Assembly: GCA_021160765.1 (NCBI GenBank)
Contig: JAGHBW010000164.1
Coordinates: forward strand, 1-16,923
Source of the DNA: Thermoplasmata archaeon
Lineage (GTDB): Archaea; Thermoplasmatota; Penumbrarchaeia; Penumbrarchaeales; EX4484-36
Reading direction: 5' to 3'
DNA length: 16,923 bases
Shown one piece after another: positions 1 through 6,993 of this stretch; the first letter of the stretch is position 1; each line of letters starts with the position of its first letter. Below the pieces are notes generated by a model. That model was given only the letters and a program-made list of their open reading frames with translations, did not search any database and was not told the DNA's origin. The position numbers and the translations under genes were made by a program.

Positions 1-2
1 AC

Positions 3-56
3 ACTATGGAGAATCACATAAATAAACTAGAGAAACTATATGAAAAGATTATGTAA
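3..56 (+). CDS. Possible C-terminal end of a gene entering from the left
   Basis: Frame 3 of the plus strand is open from the window edge to a TAA at 54-56. It reads as about 17 residues of charged, helix-like sequence (NHINKLEKLYEKIM). This would be the tail of a gene convergent with the UPF0179 gene, whose stop lies 12 bases away. The piece is too short to assign a family, and an open frame of this length can occur by chance. Confidence 0.3.
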   Translation, partial: TMENHINKLEKLYEKIM

Positions 57-67
57 ATCGCTGAATC

Positions 68-508
68 CTACTTTTCCACATTTTCAAGTACAACTTTCAC
101 CAGGTCCTCTCCGGTTCCACAATCTACAGGTCCAAGTACTTTTAAGATCTTCACTTTTGATTTTTTAAGATATGGATTGTTACATTCCCATCTCTCAGCA
201 CACCCCGGGGAAAACTTTCTGCATTTTCTTCCTTTCACAGTGATTATGGCTCCTTCAATAGCTTCTTTTCTGGGGATAGCAAGTTCAAGAGGAAGCTCCT
301 CAACCTCCACCACTGTAACGCCGTCAAAATGTACGGGGCATCTGTGGGACACCTTCCTTACCTTGACTATTCTGTAGGTCCATCCCTCCTTTAACGAATG
401 ACACAATTTGAATAGTTTGCACTCTTTGCACTCCTCTGCAGGGCCGGCATAAAGGAAGAGATTGCCTGTTTTTGCCAGAAGCTTTCCCACAAGTGTAACC
501 TTGCTCAT
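68..508 (-). CDS. UPF0179 family cysteine-rich protein
   Basis: The 146-residue product matches my memory of the archaeal UPF0179 family in length and cysteine layout; the function of that family is unknown to me. Eight cysteines form two quartets, C27/C30/C36/C57 and C96/C103/C109/C130. Both halves share the spacing C-x5-C-x20-C, which suggests an internal duplication and two metal sites (zinc or Fe-S), an inference from spacing only. There is no signal peptide or membrane segment, so it is probably cytoplasmic. It lies 39 bases after flaJ on the same strand. A TATA-like element about 27 bases before the ATG suggests its own, perhaps leaderless, transcript, so a role in the archaellum should not be assumed from position. 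Confidence 0.8.
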   Translation of the reverse strand: MSKVTLVGKLLAKTGNLFLYAGPAEECKECKLFKLCHSLKEGWTYRIVKVRKVSHRCPVHFDGVTVVEVEELPLELAIPRKEAIEGAIITVKGRKCRKFSPGCAERWECNNPYLKKSKVKILKVLGPVDCGTGEDLVKVVLENVEK

Positions 509-530
509 TGTACAGCCCTATCCCACAATC

Positions 531-540
531 CTATATCCTT
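531..540 (-). promoter_or_regulatory. TATA-like element before the UPF0179 gene
   Basis: The minus strand reads AAGGATATAG here, preceded by an A/G-rich tract (AAAGGAAAA) that could serve as a BRE. Its centre is about 27 bases before the ATG at 508. That is the usual archaeal TATA-to-start-site distance, so transcription would begin at or next to the start codon. No ribosome site is evident in the gap, which also fits a leaderless mRNA. Confidence 0.4.
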
Positions 541-547
541 TTTTCCT

Positions 548-2218
548 TTATCTGAGTATGAGGGAGAGAAGGTATGAGACAAGGTAATTGGTTATTGCTG
601 CTACCCACATAAGACCTGTTAGATGCAACAGCCTCATCAACGGGTGGCTTCCTGATGCCCTTCTTATAATTTCTATAGCGACGAAAATGTGCACCAGTAC
701 AATAAGGAGGAGGATGACCTGTTGTGATGTGGCCATATAGGTGGTACTTTTCAGAACAGCAATGGATTGAATGTCCTCTATATATCTTGGAGGTAGTTGA
801 ATTGCTGCCAGCCTATCTGACATTGCTCTTATTATCTTAAGCACCATTACCATTGCGAAAACCAAGAAGAAAGTTACGCCGTATATAAGCATGGTAAGAT
901 ACTCTACTGCCAGATTTCTTCTTCTATGGAGTGAAAGGACCATATTAAAATTTCTGCTGATGAGGATCGTTATCTCCTTCAGGTTTTTGCTTCTTGTTAT
1001 CCCCTCTACAAACATGTCGGAGAATTTGGCGATAAGGGAGGACATGGAGTCCTCAACGAAGAGTCTCCAAGCCTCTTTTCCGGAGATGTTCAACTTTATT
1101 CTTTTATACAGATCAACAACGAGGTCAGTTAACGGCCCAAAGTCGTGTCTGTGAAGCTTTTTCAAAATTGCTATCACATTGACGCCCCTTGCCTCTGCAG
1201 AGGCGCCAAATGTTCTGAGAAAGGGGGCAAAATTCTCCTCTCTCCGTTTAATGATGTTTTCCTCTTTTCTTAAACCAAATGCAGGCACAGCGAGGGGGGT
1301 TAAGGATATGGCAAGGACGAGGAAGGGGTTATCCGGGTTTAAATAAAATACACCTAGGAAGATACCCAGTACCACAGAAACCATTGCAGCCAATATCCAG
1401 GGGAGTTCTTCTCCCTTCCTAGACCCCTTCTTCCAGGGATTAAGCCACAGCTCCTCCGGGGGGATCATGGTATATATTGATACTAAAAGAAGCACCTCAA
1501 GTACAATAAAGAAAAAGAGTGAGACAAAGATCACCAGATACTGCGGAACAGTTGTCAGGAGTGATAGGATGTTCAGTATGAAAACAAGGAATATAGCTAC
1601 AGTGATCATGGACATGTATATCTCTTCAAACATGTCCAGTTTTTTCAGGAATGATTCATAGAGGGATTCATAATCGCTCATAACTGCGGTCTGTTCATTT
1701 CTGAAGAAGACCTCCTGGTCCTCATTTCCTTCCATGGCTATGGCCATTCTCTCCATAAAGTCTGCTAATATTCTGCTTGGGGATCTTTTCGCCACAATTC
1801 TAAGGGCCTCTGGAATGGTAATCTTCCATTTTCTTGAAATCTCCTCCACAGACCCAAACATTCGGGAGATCTCACCATATCCAGTTTCTTTTCTAGCAGT
1901 TTCAAATATCGTCCTTCCTGTCATTCCTGAGAGCGCCAGAACCCCCATGTGGGTGACGAAAAGATATATGTTGTTGTCAATCTCTCTTCCCCTTCTCTCC
2001 CATCTTATGATAGGATATGAGATGGCCAGAATGGTGAAAAAGAGAAGGGGGGAAATGGAGAGAAAACCGTATTCTGAAGCTGGGAGATCCCTTCCTGATA
2101 GAAGAAGGCTTGTAAAAAGGGTGAGCAGGAGTCCAAGGCCTAGAAATGGAAGAACAATCTTCTGAAGGTACTTCTCGGTTGGTACATCACTGTACCTGAA
2201 GGCCTTAGAAATATCCAG
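548..2218 (-). CDS. flaJ: Archaellum platform membrane protein FlaJ (ArlJ), non-canonical start
   Basis: FlaJ is the polytopic T2SF-type membrane platform that binds the FlaI ATPase and on which the archaellum filament is built. The first ATG (1948) would give only 466 residues and lose two membrane helices. The frame stays open upstream and encodes typical FlaJ sequence, including helices at about residues 21-40 and 51-71 and the segment NNIYLFVTH just before that ATG. No ATG, GTG or TTG occurs in this upstream part. The best start is CTG at 2218, seven bases after the GGAGG of GGAGGTGA, which spans the flaI stop; ATT at 2212 is the alternative. From CTG the protein is 556 residues, close to normal FlaJ length. 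Further helices lie near 201-222, 227-251, 273-293, 298-316, 441-464, 501-521 and 530-552, with cytoplasmic T2SF regions between. The identity is firm; the exact start is inferred. Confidence 0.9.
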   Translation of the reverse strand: MDISKAFRYSDVPTEKYLQKIVLPFLGLGLLLTLFTSLLLSGRDLPASEYGFLSISPLLFFTILAISYPIIRWERRGREIDNNIYLFVTHMGVLALSGMTGRTIFETARKETGYGEISRMFGSVEEISRKWKITIPEALRIVAKRSPSRILADFMERMAIAMEGNEDQEVFFRNEQTAVMSDYESLYESFLKKLDMFEEIYMSMITVAIFLVFILNILSLLTTVPQYLVIFVSLFFFIVLEVLLLVSIYTMIPPEELWLNPWKKGSRKGEELPWILAAMVSVVLGIFLGVFYLNPDNPFLVLAISLTPLAVPAFGLRKEENIIKRREENFAPFLRTFGASAEARGVNVIAILKKLHRHDFGPLTDLVVDLYKRIKLNISGKEAWRLFVEDSMSSLIAKFSDMFVEGITRSKNLKEITILISRNFNMVLSLHRRRNLAVEYLTMLIYGVTFFLVFAMVMVLKIIRAMSDRLAAIQLPPRYIEDIQSIAVLKSTTYMATSQQVILLLIVLVHIFVAIEIIRRASGSHPLMRLLHLTGLMWVAAITNYLVSYLLSLILR

Positions 2219-2222
2219 TTGC

Positions 2223-2230
2223 TCACCTCC
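2223..2230 (-). promoter_or_regulatory. Strong ribosome binding site deciding the flaJ start
   Basis: The minus strand reads GGAGGTGA and overlaps the last base of the flaI stop codon (2232-2230). It is an excellent match to the 16S rRNA 3' end. It points to the non-canonical CTG at 2218 (or ATT at 2212) and supports translational coupling of flaI and flaJ. Confidence 0.7.
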
Positions 2231-3864
2231 TAATACAAGAGTTCCTCCGGTATGCCATCATATCCCTTCTCGTAATAGTCTCTAAATATTCTGTTCACTT
2301 CATCGTAACCTACAATTCCCTTCTCCGCCATGTTTCTAATAATCCTTGCCCTTTTTCTCAATTCTTTATAGATGTCCTTTGGATTTGTTAACCCCATCAT
2401 GGGGGCTATCTTTCCCTCCAAAATATATGAGTTATACATTCCGGTGAAGTAGTGTTTGTCTGTTACCGGATCCCAACGAAAGACGCTTCTAGTAAGAACC
2501 CCACCCTTCTCCTTGGAATATTTAATGATCTCGTCAATTGTTGCGACACGTCTTAGCAATCTCCCCCCCTTGTAAACAATTCTCTGAAATATTGCCACAT
2601 TCATATTGTCTATGAACCGGACTGGAACGTTTATAGGATCTCCGGTAAACCTCTGAATCATCTTGGATATTGAGGAGGCGTGGAACGTGGACAGTACAGC
2701 GTGTCCAGTTTGCATAGCCTGGAATGCTGCGGACCCTTCCTTCCCTCTAATTTCACCTATGATTATGTAGTCCGGTCTGGACCTCAAAGCGGTCTTAACT
2801 AGATCAAAAAGTTCTACTTTTGCCTCCTCAAATATCGTCTCCCTAGTGACTAATCTCTGCCACACCGGTTGTGGCACAACGACCTCTGGTGTGTCTTCTG
2901 CAGAGTAAATCTTTTTGTGAAAGTCTATGAAGGAGAGCATTGCGTTAAGTGACGTTGTCTTTCCAGATGCTGTCTCACCACAGACGAAGACAGACATTCC
3001 GTGTTCTAAGCACAACCACAAATAGGCTGCCATCTCTGCTGAAAAGGTCCCCCATCTCACCAGTTGAGGCATTGTGGGGGGCTTTTCAAAGAATTTTCTT
3101 ATGGTAAAAGAAGTCCCCTCCCTGCTCACCTCCTCCCCGTAGATTATATTCACCCTGGAACCCTCAGGTAAAGCACCATCAATGATGGGTTTTGTTTCCG
3201 TCACGGGCTTTCCTATTCTTTCCCCAAGGGTTCTTACATAGCTGTCTAATTCGCCTTCATCTCTGAATCGGATGTTCGTTGTTAACATTCCAAAGATCTT
3301 ATGGACAACAGCAATGGGCTTGAGTCCAACAACGTGAATGTCTTCTAGATATGGATCCCTGAGAAGTGCTTCTATGGGCCCCATCTCAACAAGATCTCTT
3401 TGTAGAACATAAAGAAGTTTCTTCTTCTCCCTCAATGTAACTGGTATTCTTTTCTCTGCCAGAAATGGCAAAAGGCCCCTCCTCTCCCTCAGAATGGTAA
3501 CCTTATCCAGCATCCGGGATAATAACTCCTTAAACTCCTCTTTCGTATCAAAATCTGACGCTTCGGGGGCCATCTCCAGAATCATTCTTTTTATTCTGAA
3601 CAGCTTCTCTCTCTCCTCTGGGGATAATGTGGGCTCCACCGCACTGTACAATTTACCCTTTTTCTCGTCATAATGAACGTGAATAAATATGGGGTCACCA
3701 ACGGGGTAAAGTATATTGGGTTTTTTAAGGGTAACCAGGTCCTCTGTTAATATCTCCATATACTCAGGGGTCTCTCCCCCTTCGGAAACGTACTTTTTAA
3801 TATACTCAGCGAGGTGTTCATGCCTCTCCATTAAATCCTTAAGTTCCTCTGCCATGGGGATCAC
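2230..3864 (-). CDS. flaI: Archaellum assembly and rotation ATPase FlaI (ArlI)
   Basis: FlaI is the hexameric cytoplasmic ATPase of the secretion superfamily that powers both assembly and rotation of the archaellum by acting on FlaJ. The 544-residue product has Walker A GETASGKT at 296-303, an Asp box near 323-327 (EDTPE), Walker B DYIIIGEIRG at 365-374 with catalytic E371, and a His box GHAVLSTFHA at 387-396. The N-terminal 240 residues form the mobile domain, with IIDGALPEGSRVNI at 227-240. The GTG at 3864 abuts the flaH stop. An ATG three codons later (3855) is an alternative, because GTGATCC just before it resembles a ribosome site complementary to the 16S 3' end. Identity is certain; the start is uncertain by three codons. 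Confidence 0.97.
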   Translation of the reverse strand: MIPMAEELKDLMERHEHLAEYIKKYVSEGGETPEYMEILTEDLVTLKKPNILYPVGDPIFIHVHYDEKKGKLYSAVEPTLSPEEREKLFRIKRMILEMAPEASDFDTKEEFKELLSRMLDKVTILRERRGLLPFLAEKRIPVTLREKKKLLYVLQRDLVEMGPIEALLRDPYLEDIHVVGLKPIAVVHKIFGMLTTNIRFRDEGELDSYVRTLGERIGKPVTETKPIIDGALPEGSRVNIIYGEEVSREGTSFTIRKFFEKPPTMPQLVRWGTFSAEMAAYLWLCLEHGMSVFVCGETASGKTTSLNAMLSFIDFHKKIYSAEDTPEVVVPQPVWQRLVTRETIFEEAKVELFDLVKTALRSRPDYIIIGEIRGKEGSAAFQAMQTGHAVLSTFHASSISKMIQRFTGDPINVPVRFIDNMNVAIFQRIVYKGGRLLRRVATIDEIIKYSKEKGGVLTRSVFRWDPVTDKHYFTGMYNSYILEGKIAPMMGLTNPKDIYKELRKRARIIRNMAEKGIVGYDEVNRIFRDYYEKGYDGIPEELLY

Positions 3865-4578
3865 TTAGGCAACATTCGTTATATCCACTATGAATCCTGC
3901 TCCTGGTTCTATTCTAAATCCAATGGTGGTATTGATGGGTCCGGGAGCATGAGTAAAACGGGTAACGTACATAATATGTTCAATCGTGCCCTCCACCACC
4001 TCTCTTTTAAGCTCTAAAAGGATGTCAGCAACGTTTTTAAATGGAGCCAGAAGCTCTTCCGGCATATCGTTTGGGTCTATGGTCAATATAATAAGTTTAT
4101 TCTTGCCAACAACCTTCTTGAAGAATGAGATGGTTTTGAGACAACTCTCTTCATTTATATCGTGCTTGACGAGAGCTGAGAAGGTGTCAAATGCTATCAC
4201 CTCTGTCCTGTACAATCCTTCTGTACTCATAACCCTGTTCAGGAAATCCCCCCGGGGCTTGCTTCTGCCGAATAGGGGAAAAACAGGAACATATCTTAAG
4301 GAACGGGTTAGGATGAACCTCTTTATGGGGTAATCTAGGGACTCCATCTGATCTATGAACTCTTTTGTGGTCATCTCAGTGGAAACAAGTGTGATTGTGT
4401 GGTTGTGCAGAAGCATACCGTACACCAACCTCTGCAGAACTGCGCTCTTTCCTGATCCAACTTCCCCCAGAATTACCATCAGGGTGCCCTTGGGGATGGC
4501 CCCGCCCAGATGTCTGTGAAGGCCATCTCTCTCAAGATCGTATAATACCATCCTGTGTGAACTATATCTTTCGGTCAT
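3865..4578 (-). CDS. flaH: Archaellum motor ATPase-like protein FlaH (ArlH)
   Basis: FlaH is a RecA/KaiC-like protein that forms a ring in the motor and binds ATP to regulate FlaI. The 237-residue product has Walker A GEVGSGKS at 38-45. It also has the KaiC-like segment STEMTTKEFIDQM at 66-78 and a Walker B-like strand ending TEVIAFDTFSA near 125-135. The predicted Walker B lacks an obvious catalytic glutamate, as is usual for FlaH, which binds more than it hydrolyses. GGGAGGG lies just before the ATG. flaG ends 12 bases upstream and flaI starts at once downstream. The protein is cytoplasmic, with no signal peptide. Confidence 0.96.
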   Translation of the reverse strand: MTERYSSHRMVLYDLERDGLHRHLGGAIPKGTLMVILGEVGSGKSAVLQRLVYGMLLHNHTITLVSTEMTTKEFIDQMESLDYPIKRFILTRSLRYVPVFPLFGRSKPRGDFLNRVMSTEGLYRTEVIAFDTFSALVKHDINEESCLKTISFFKKVVGKNKLIILTIDPNDMPEELLAPFKNVADILLELKREVVEGTIEHIMYVTRFTHAPGPINTTIGFRIEPGAGFIVDITNVA

Positions 4579-4590
4579 GTTTCCCTCCCG

Positions 4591-5079
4591 CTACGTAGCA
4601 ATTTGAAAATCTATAGTATCCCAGGCGGTTCCGGCGAGTTTTCCTCCATCTGTTACCCCCGAAGTTTGTGCCCATCCATGATAATCAACACCCGAGGTTA
4701 GATTCCCTACCGTAAAAACAGCAACCAGGACCTTTCCGGGCAGCCAATCATTTCCACCCCCCAGTATTGTGGTAGATATCTGATTTCCCGCCCTTGCCAC
4801 CCCATTGGCCGAGACCACAAGGTCGTCCACGCTCAGCTTTATAGAACCGGTGTTTTTGATATAGAATGTCAGGTTTCCTGTGGCGCTGTTGTATGGTACG
4901 GCTAGGGGATCGTTTATTATCTCAAGTTCGGCCTCCACTTCTCCTTTAAGCCTTCCCGCTCTATCCCTCAAAACGCCCCCGTAGTCGTCAATTACATCTA
5001 TAAAAAGAAGCGCCACCGAGGTGGTAATGAGGACCGTTGCGATGAACCATATCAACTGTGAAATGCTCTCTGATGCCAC
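4591..5079 (-). CDS. flaG: Archaellum stator-like protein FlaG (ArlG)
   Basis: FlaG is a pseudoperiplasmic beta-sandwich protein on one N-terminal membrane helix. With FlaF it anchors the motor in the envelope. The 162-residue product has a helix at about 8-27 (IWFIATVLITTSVALLFIDV) and then a hydrophilic stalk. The beta-rich domain includes NLTFYIKNTGSIKLSVDDL, a hallmark stretch of FlaF/FlaG proteins. Two N-glycosylation sequons (both NLT) are present. The start is GTG at 5079, seven bases after a GGAGG that lies over the end of flaF, so the two genes are probably translationally coupled. The C-terminal TAWDTIDFQIAT is typical of the family. Confidence 0.93.
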   Translation of the reverse strand: MASESISQLIWFIATVLITTSVALLFIDVIDDYGGVLRDRAGRLKGEVEAELEIINDPLAVPYNSATGNLTFYIKNTGSIKLSVDDLVVSANGVARAGNQISTTILGGGNDWLPGKVLVAVFTVGNLTSGVDYHGWAQTSGVTDGGKLAGTAWDTIDFQIAT

Positions 5080-5083
5080 TTCT

Positions 5084-5512
5084 CTACCTCCTTTCTATAT
5101 CGCACTCCATTGCCGCCACCCCCCAGCTAACCACTGCAATCACCCGATGGGGAGCATTTGAAAGTCTCACGGTTATGTTAACACTCTCCCCTGGATATAT
5201 GTACTTGTTGCTACGGCCACCAGTGATGTTAAAGGTGGTCTGGAGATGACCATCAACCAGTAGAGTGACTTCGGCACGGGGGATAACCTCCGAACCGCTG
5301 TTAACGAGCACTACAGTAAGCACCCCGGATGAGTTGTTGTATACAGCTTTCTCAATTCTACATTCCGTATTCTTCACAGCAACCTGGCGAGATATGAGAC
5401 TTCTGGAAGTCTCTTTTAAATCCCTTGTGGCCACATCTACATCATGCTGGATAATGATAAGGCCTGTTATGAGGCCCACCATCAAGATAAGCCATGCAGC
5501 GGTTGTGGCCAT
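5084..5512 (-). CDS. flaF: Archaellum stator-like protein FlaF (ArlF)
   Basis: FlaF is the partner of FlaG; its soluble domain sits outside the membrane and, in Sulfolobus, binds the S-layer. The 142-residue product has an N-terminal helix at about 5-23 (AAWLILMVGLITGLIIIQH), a linker, and a beta-sandwich domain containing LTVVLVNSGSEVIPRAEVTL. It has four N-x-S/T sequons (NNS, NSS, NIT and NIT). The only in-frame start after the upstream TAA is the ATG at 5512. It is four bases from flaG, and the upstream scaffold gene ends 21 bases away. Confidence 0.92.
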   Translation of the reverse strand: MATTAAWLILMVGLITGLIIIQHDVDVATRDLKETSRSLISRQVAVKNTECRIEKAVYNNSSGVLTVVLVNSGSEVIPRAEVTLLVDGHLQTTFNITGGRSNKYIYPGESVNITVRLSNAPHRVIAVVSWGVAAMECDIERR

Positions 5513-5533
5513 TCCCGTTTACATCCCCCCTTC

Positions 5534-6301
5534 CTAGACCTCCACCTCTTTTATTCGTTTAATAAATTCTAGGGATTTTCTGTGGTCCTCCGGGTTCATC
5601 TGCCATTTCACGTTCTCTCCCGCAGAGAGGCTGCTTCTCATCTGGCCGGGAAGGCCCTGTGCTATCTGAAGTGCTCTCTCCGAAAGCTCTTCATCTATCC
5701 AACCCAGCTTGAGATAGTGTGAGATCACCTTTGGCAATGCCCTCTTCCCCACTTTTTCCGTCAGGAATGTCACCCATTGGAGTATGATGTCATCTCTCTC
5801 CATCTCTTCCAGCTCCTCCTCCACCTCCTCAATGTATTCCTCTTCGTAAACCTCACCGTTCCTATCTTTAAGGGGCCTTGTGTCAATGAAGGGGTTAATG
5901 TCTGCTGAGATAAGGTCATAGAGGGAGGAGAGCTCCTCTACAACATCCGTCATCTCTTTCATCTCGCTCTTTATCTCTGTTAGGTCTTCAATCAAGTTAG
6001 AGATTCTGTCAAACTCATCCCTCAGGGCTTTTATCTCCCTCTCAAGGCTCTTCACCCTCTTCTCCAGGTCAGAGTTTGTCTCTTTGAGTTCTGAGATCTC
6101 CTTGTCGTATCTGTAAAGTAGCTCTGAGGACACTGAAGAGTAGCCCCTGGGTTGTTGGGGGGTTTCCCTCCTCCGTGTAGAAGGGGGGGTCTCCTCCCTA
6201 ACTGCAGTTATCTTTGGTTTAACTGCATTGCCGGCAACGGTTGGGGGGGAGAGGTCTATCCTATACTTCCCCTCCCCTTTTTTACCCCTTTTCTTCGCCA
6301 T
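5534..6301 (-). CDS. Fused FlaC-FlaD/E archaellum scaffold protein
   Basis: In euryarchaea FlaC, FlaD and FlaE form the cytoplasmic ring that surrounds the motor and links it to chemotaxis through CheF. This 255-residue product combines them. It has a basic, disordered N-terminus (about 1-55), a coiled coil at 60-125, and a FlaC-like segment LYDLISADINPFID at 127-140. An acidic linker follows at about 150-172. A FlaD/E C-terminal domain begins at 173 and contains ILQWVTFLTEKVGKRALPKV and HYLKLGWIDEE. There is no membrane segment. AGGGAGGG lies just before the ATG. I see no other flaC, flaD or flaE copy in the window, so this one gene probably supplies the whole scaffold. I left the symbol blank because the protein is a fusion. 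Confidence 0.88.
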   Translation of the reverse strand: MAKKRGKKGEGKYRIDLSPPTVAGNAVKPKITAVREETPPSTRRRETPQQPRGYSSVSSELLYRYDKEISELKETNSDLEKRVKSLEREIKALRDEFDRISNLIEDLTEIKSEMKEMTDVVEELSSLYDLISADINPFIDTRPLKDRNGEVYEEEYIEEVEEELEEMERDDIILQWVTFLTEKVGKRALPKVISHYLKLGWIDEELSERALQIAQGLPGQMRSSLSAGENVKWQMNPEDHRKSLEFIKRIKEVEV

Positions 6302-6314
6302 TTTTGCCCTCCCT

Positions 6315-6335
6315 AAAAAAGGGTTTTATCCACCC
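6315..6335 (-). terminator. Short hairpin plus T6 tract after the archaellin gene
   Basis: Directly after the archaellin stop, the minus strand forms GGGT (6335-6332), a seven-base loop, ACCC (6324-6321), then six T's (6320-6315). A weak stem with a T run at this point suggests partial termination. That would yield more archaellin mRNA than mRNA for the machinery genes downstream. The stem is only four base pairs, so the T tract may matter more. Confidence 0.4.
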
Positions 6336-6962
6336 TCAGGAGGCAAGCAGCGTAACGACACCGCCACCGGAAGGATATGCAGAGGGTGTGTAGAACATAT
6401 CATAGGTTTCGTGTCCCACCTCTGATATAAGGAATCTTATCTCAATGGATGAGGACTCTGGGAGTGTGTTCAAATTTGTGGCCTGCTGAAGGTCTATTGT
6501 TAACTTAAGGATCACTCTTGGGCCCAGTAGATATGGGAACACATCGTTGGGGTCGTTCACTTCCACAGTCCCGTAATGTGTTGTGTCTGGGGTTCCAACA
6601 GAGTTCTCATTGAAACTCAGATCCTGTGAGCTGGCGGTGCCATCTCTGGGAGAGGTTATAACGTGGAGGACCACATCCCTCATGTCAATGGACTCCATCC
6701 CATACAGGGTTATGTAGAGATAGATCTGGTCAATTTCACCGGAACCACTATTGACCCTTCCCTCTGCAACGCTTACCCGAATCCCAGATGCGGTTAACTT
6801 CTTAGCGGTCTCTTTTGATTGCCTTCCCTTGTTCTCCAGCTCCTCGGCAGTGGTAATAATTACCACTGCAGCTATCGCAGCCACCAGAATCAGTGCTATA
6901 AATATTATCAGGGTTCCGATCCCGATGGCTCCAGTCCTCTTGCTCCTTTTCATCTTTCTCAT
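6336..6962 (-). CDS. flaB: Archaellin (flagellin) FlaB
   Basis: This is the filament subunit of the archaellum, made as a preprotein and processed by the type III (FlaK/PibD) peptidase. The short basic leader MRKMKRSKRTG precedes the processing site, after G11. Then comes the conserved AIGIGTLIIFIALILVAAIA, the assembly helix shared by archaellins. The mature protein is about 197 residues; the C-terminal part is beta-rich, ends in a glycine-rich stretch and is not closely recognisable. Two features are unusual. The residue before the cleavage glycine is threonine rather than basic, and there is no N-x-S/T sequon in the whole protein. A strong AAGGAGGT lies upstream of the ATG. It is the only archaellin gene in the window. 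Confidence 0.93.
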   Translation of the reverse strand: MRKMKRSKRTGAIGIGTLIIFIALILVAAIAAVVIITTAEELENKGRQSKETAKKLTASGIRVSVAEGRVNSGSGEIDQIYLYITLYGMESIDMRDVVLHVITSPRDGTASSQDLSFNENSVGTPDTTHYGTVEVNDPNDVFPYLLGPRVILKLTIDLQQATNLNTLPESSSIEIRFLISEVGHETYDMFYTPSAYPSGGGVVTLLAS

Positions 6963-6993
6963 TTTCTATACCTCCTTACATACATCTTGAACA

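Noticed and set aside
548..1948. flaJ taken from its first ATG
   Set aside because: That start would drop two membrane helices that are clearly encoded upstream in the same frame.
1734..2165. 143-codon plus-strand ORF opposite flaJ
   Set aside because: It covers the region that encodes the FlaJ N-terminus on the minus strand and shows no family resemblance.
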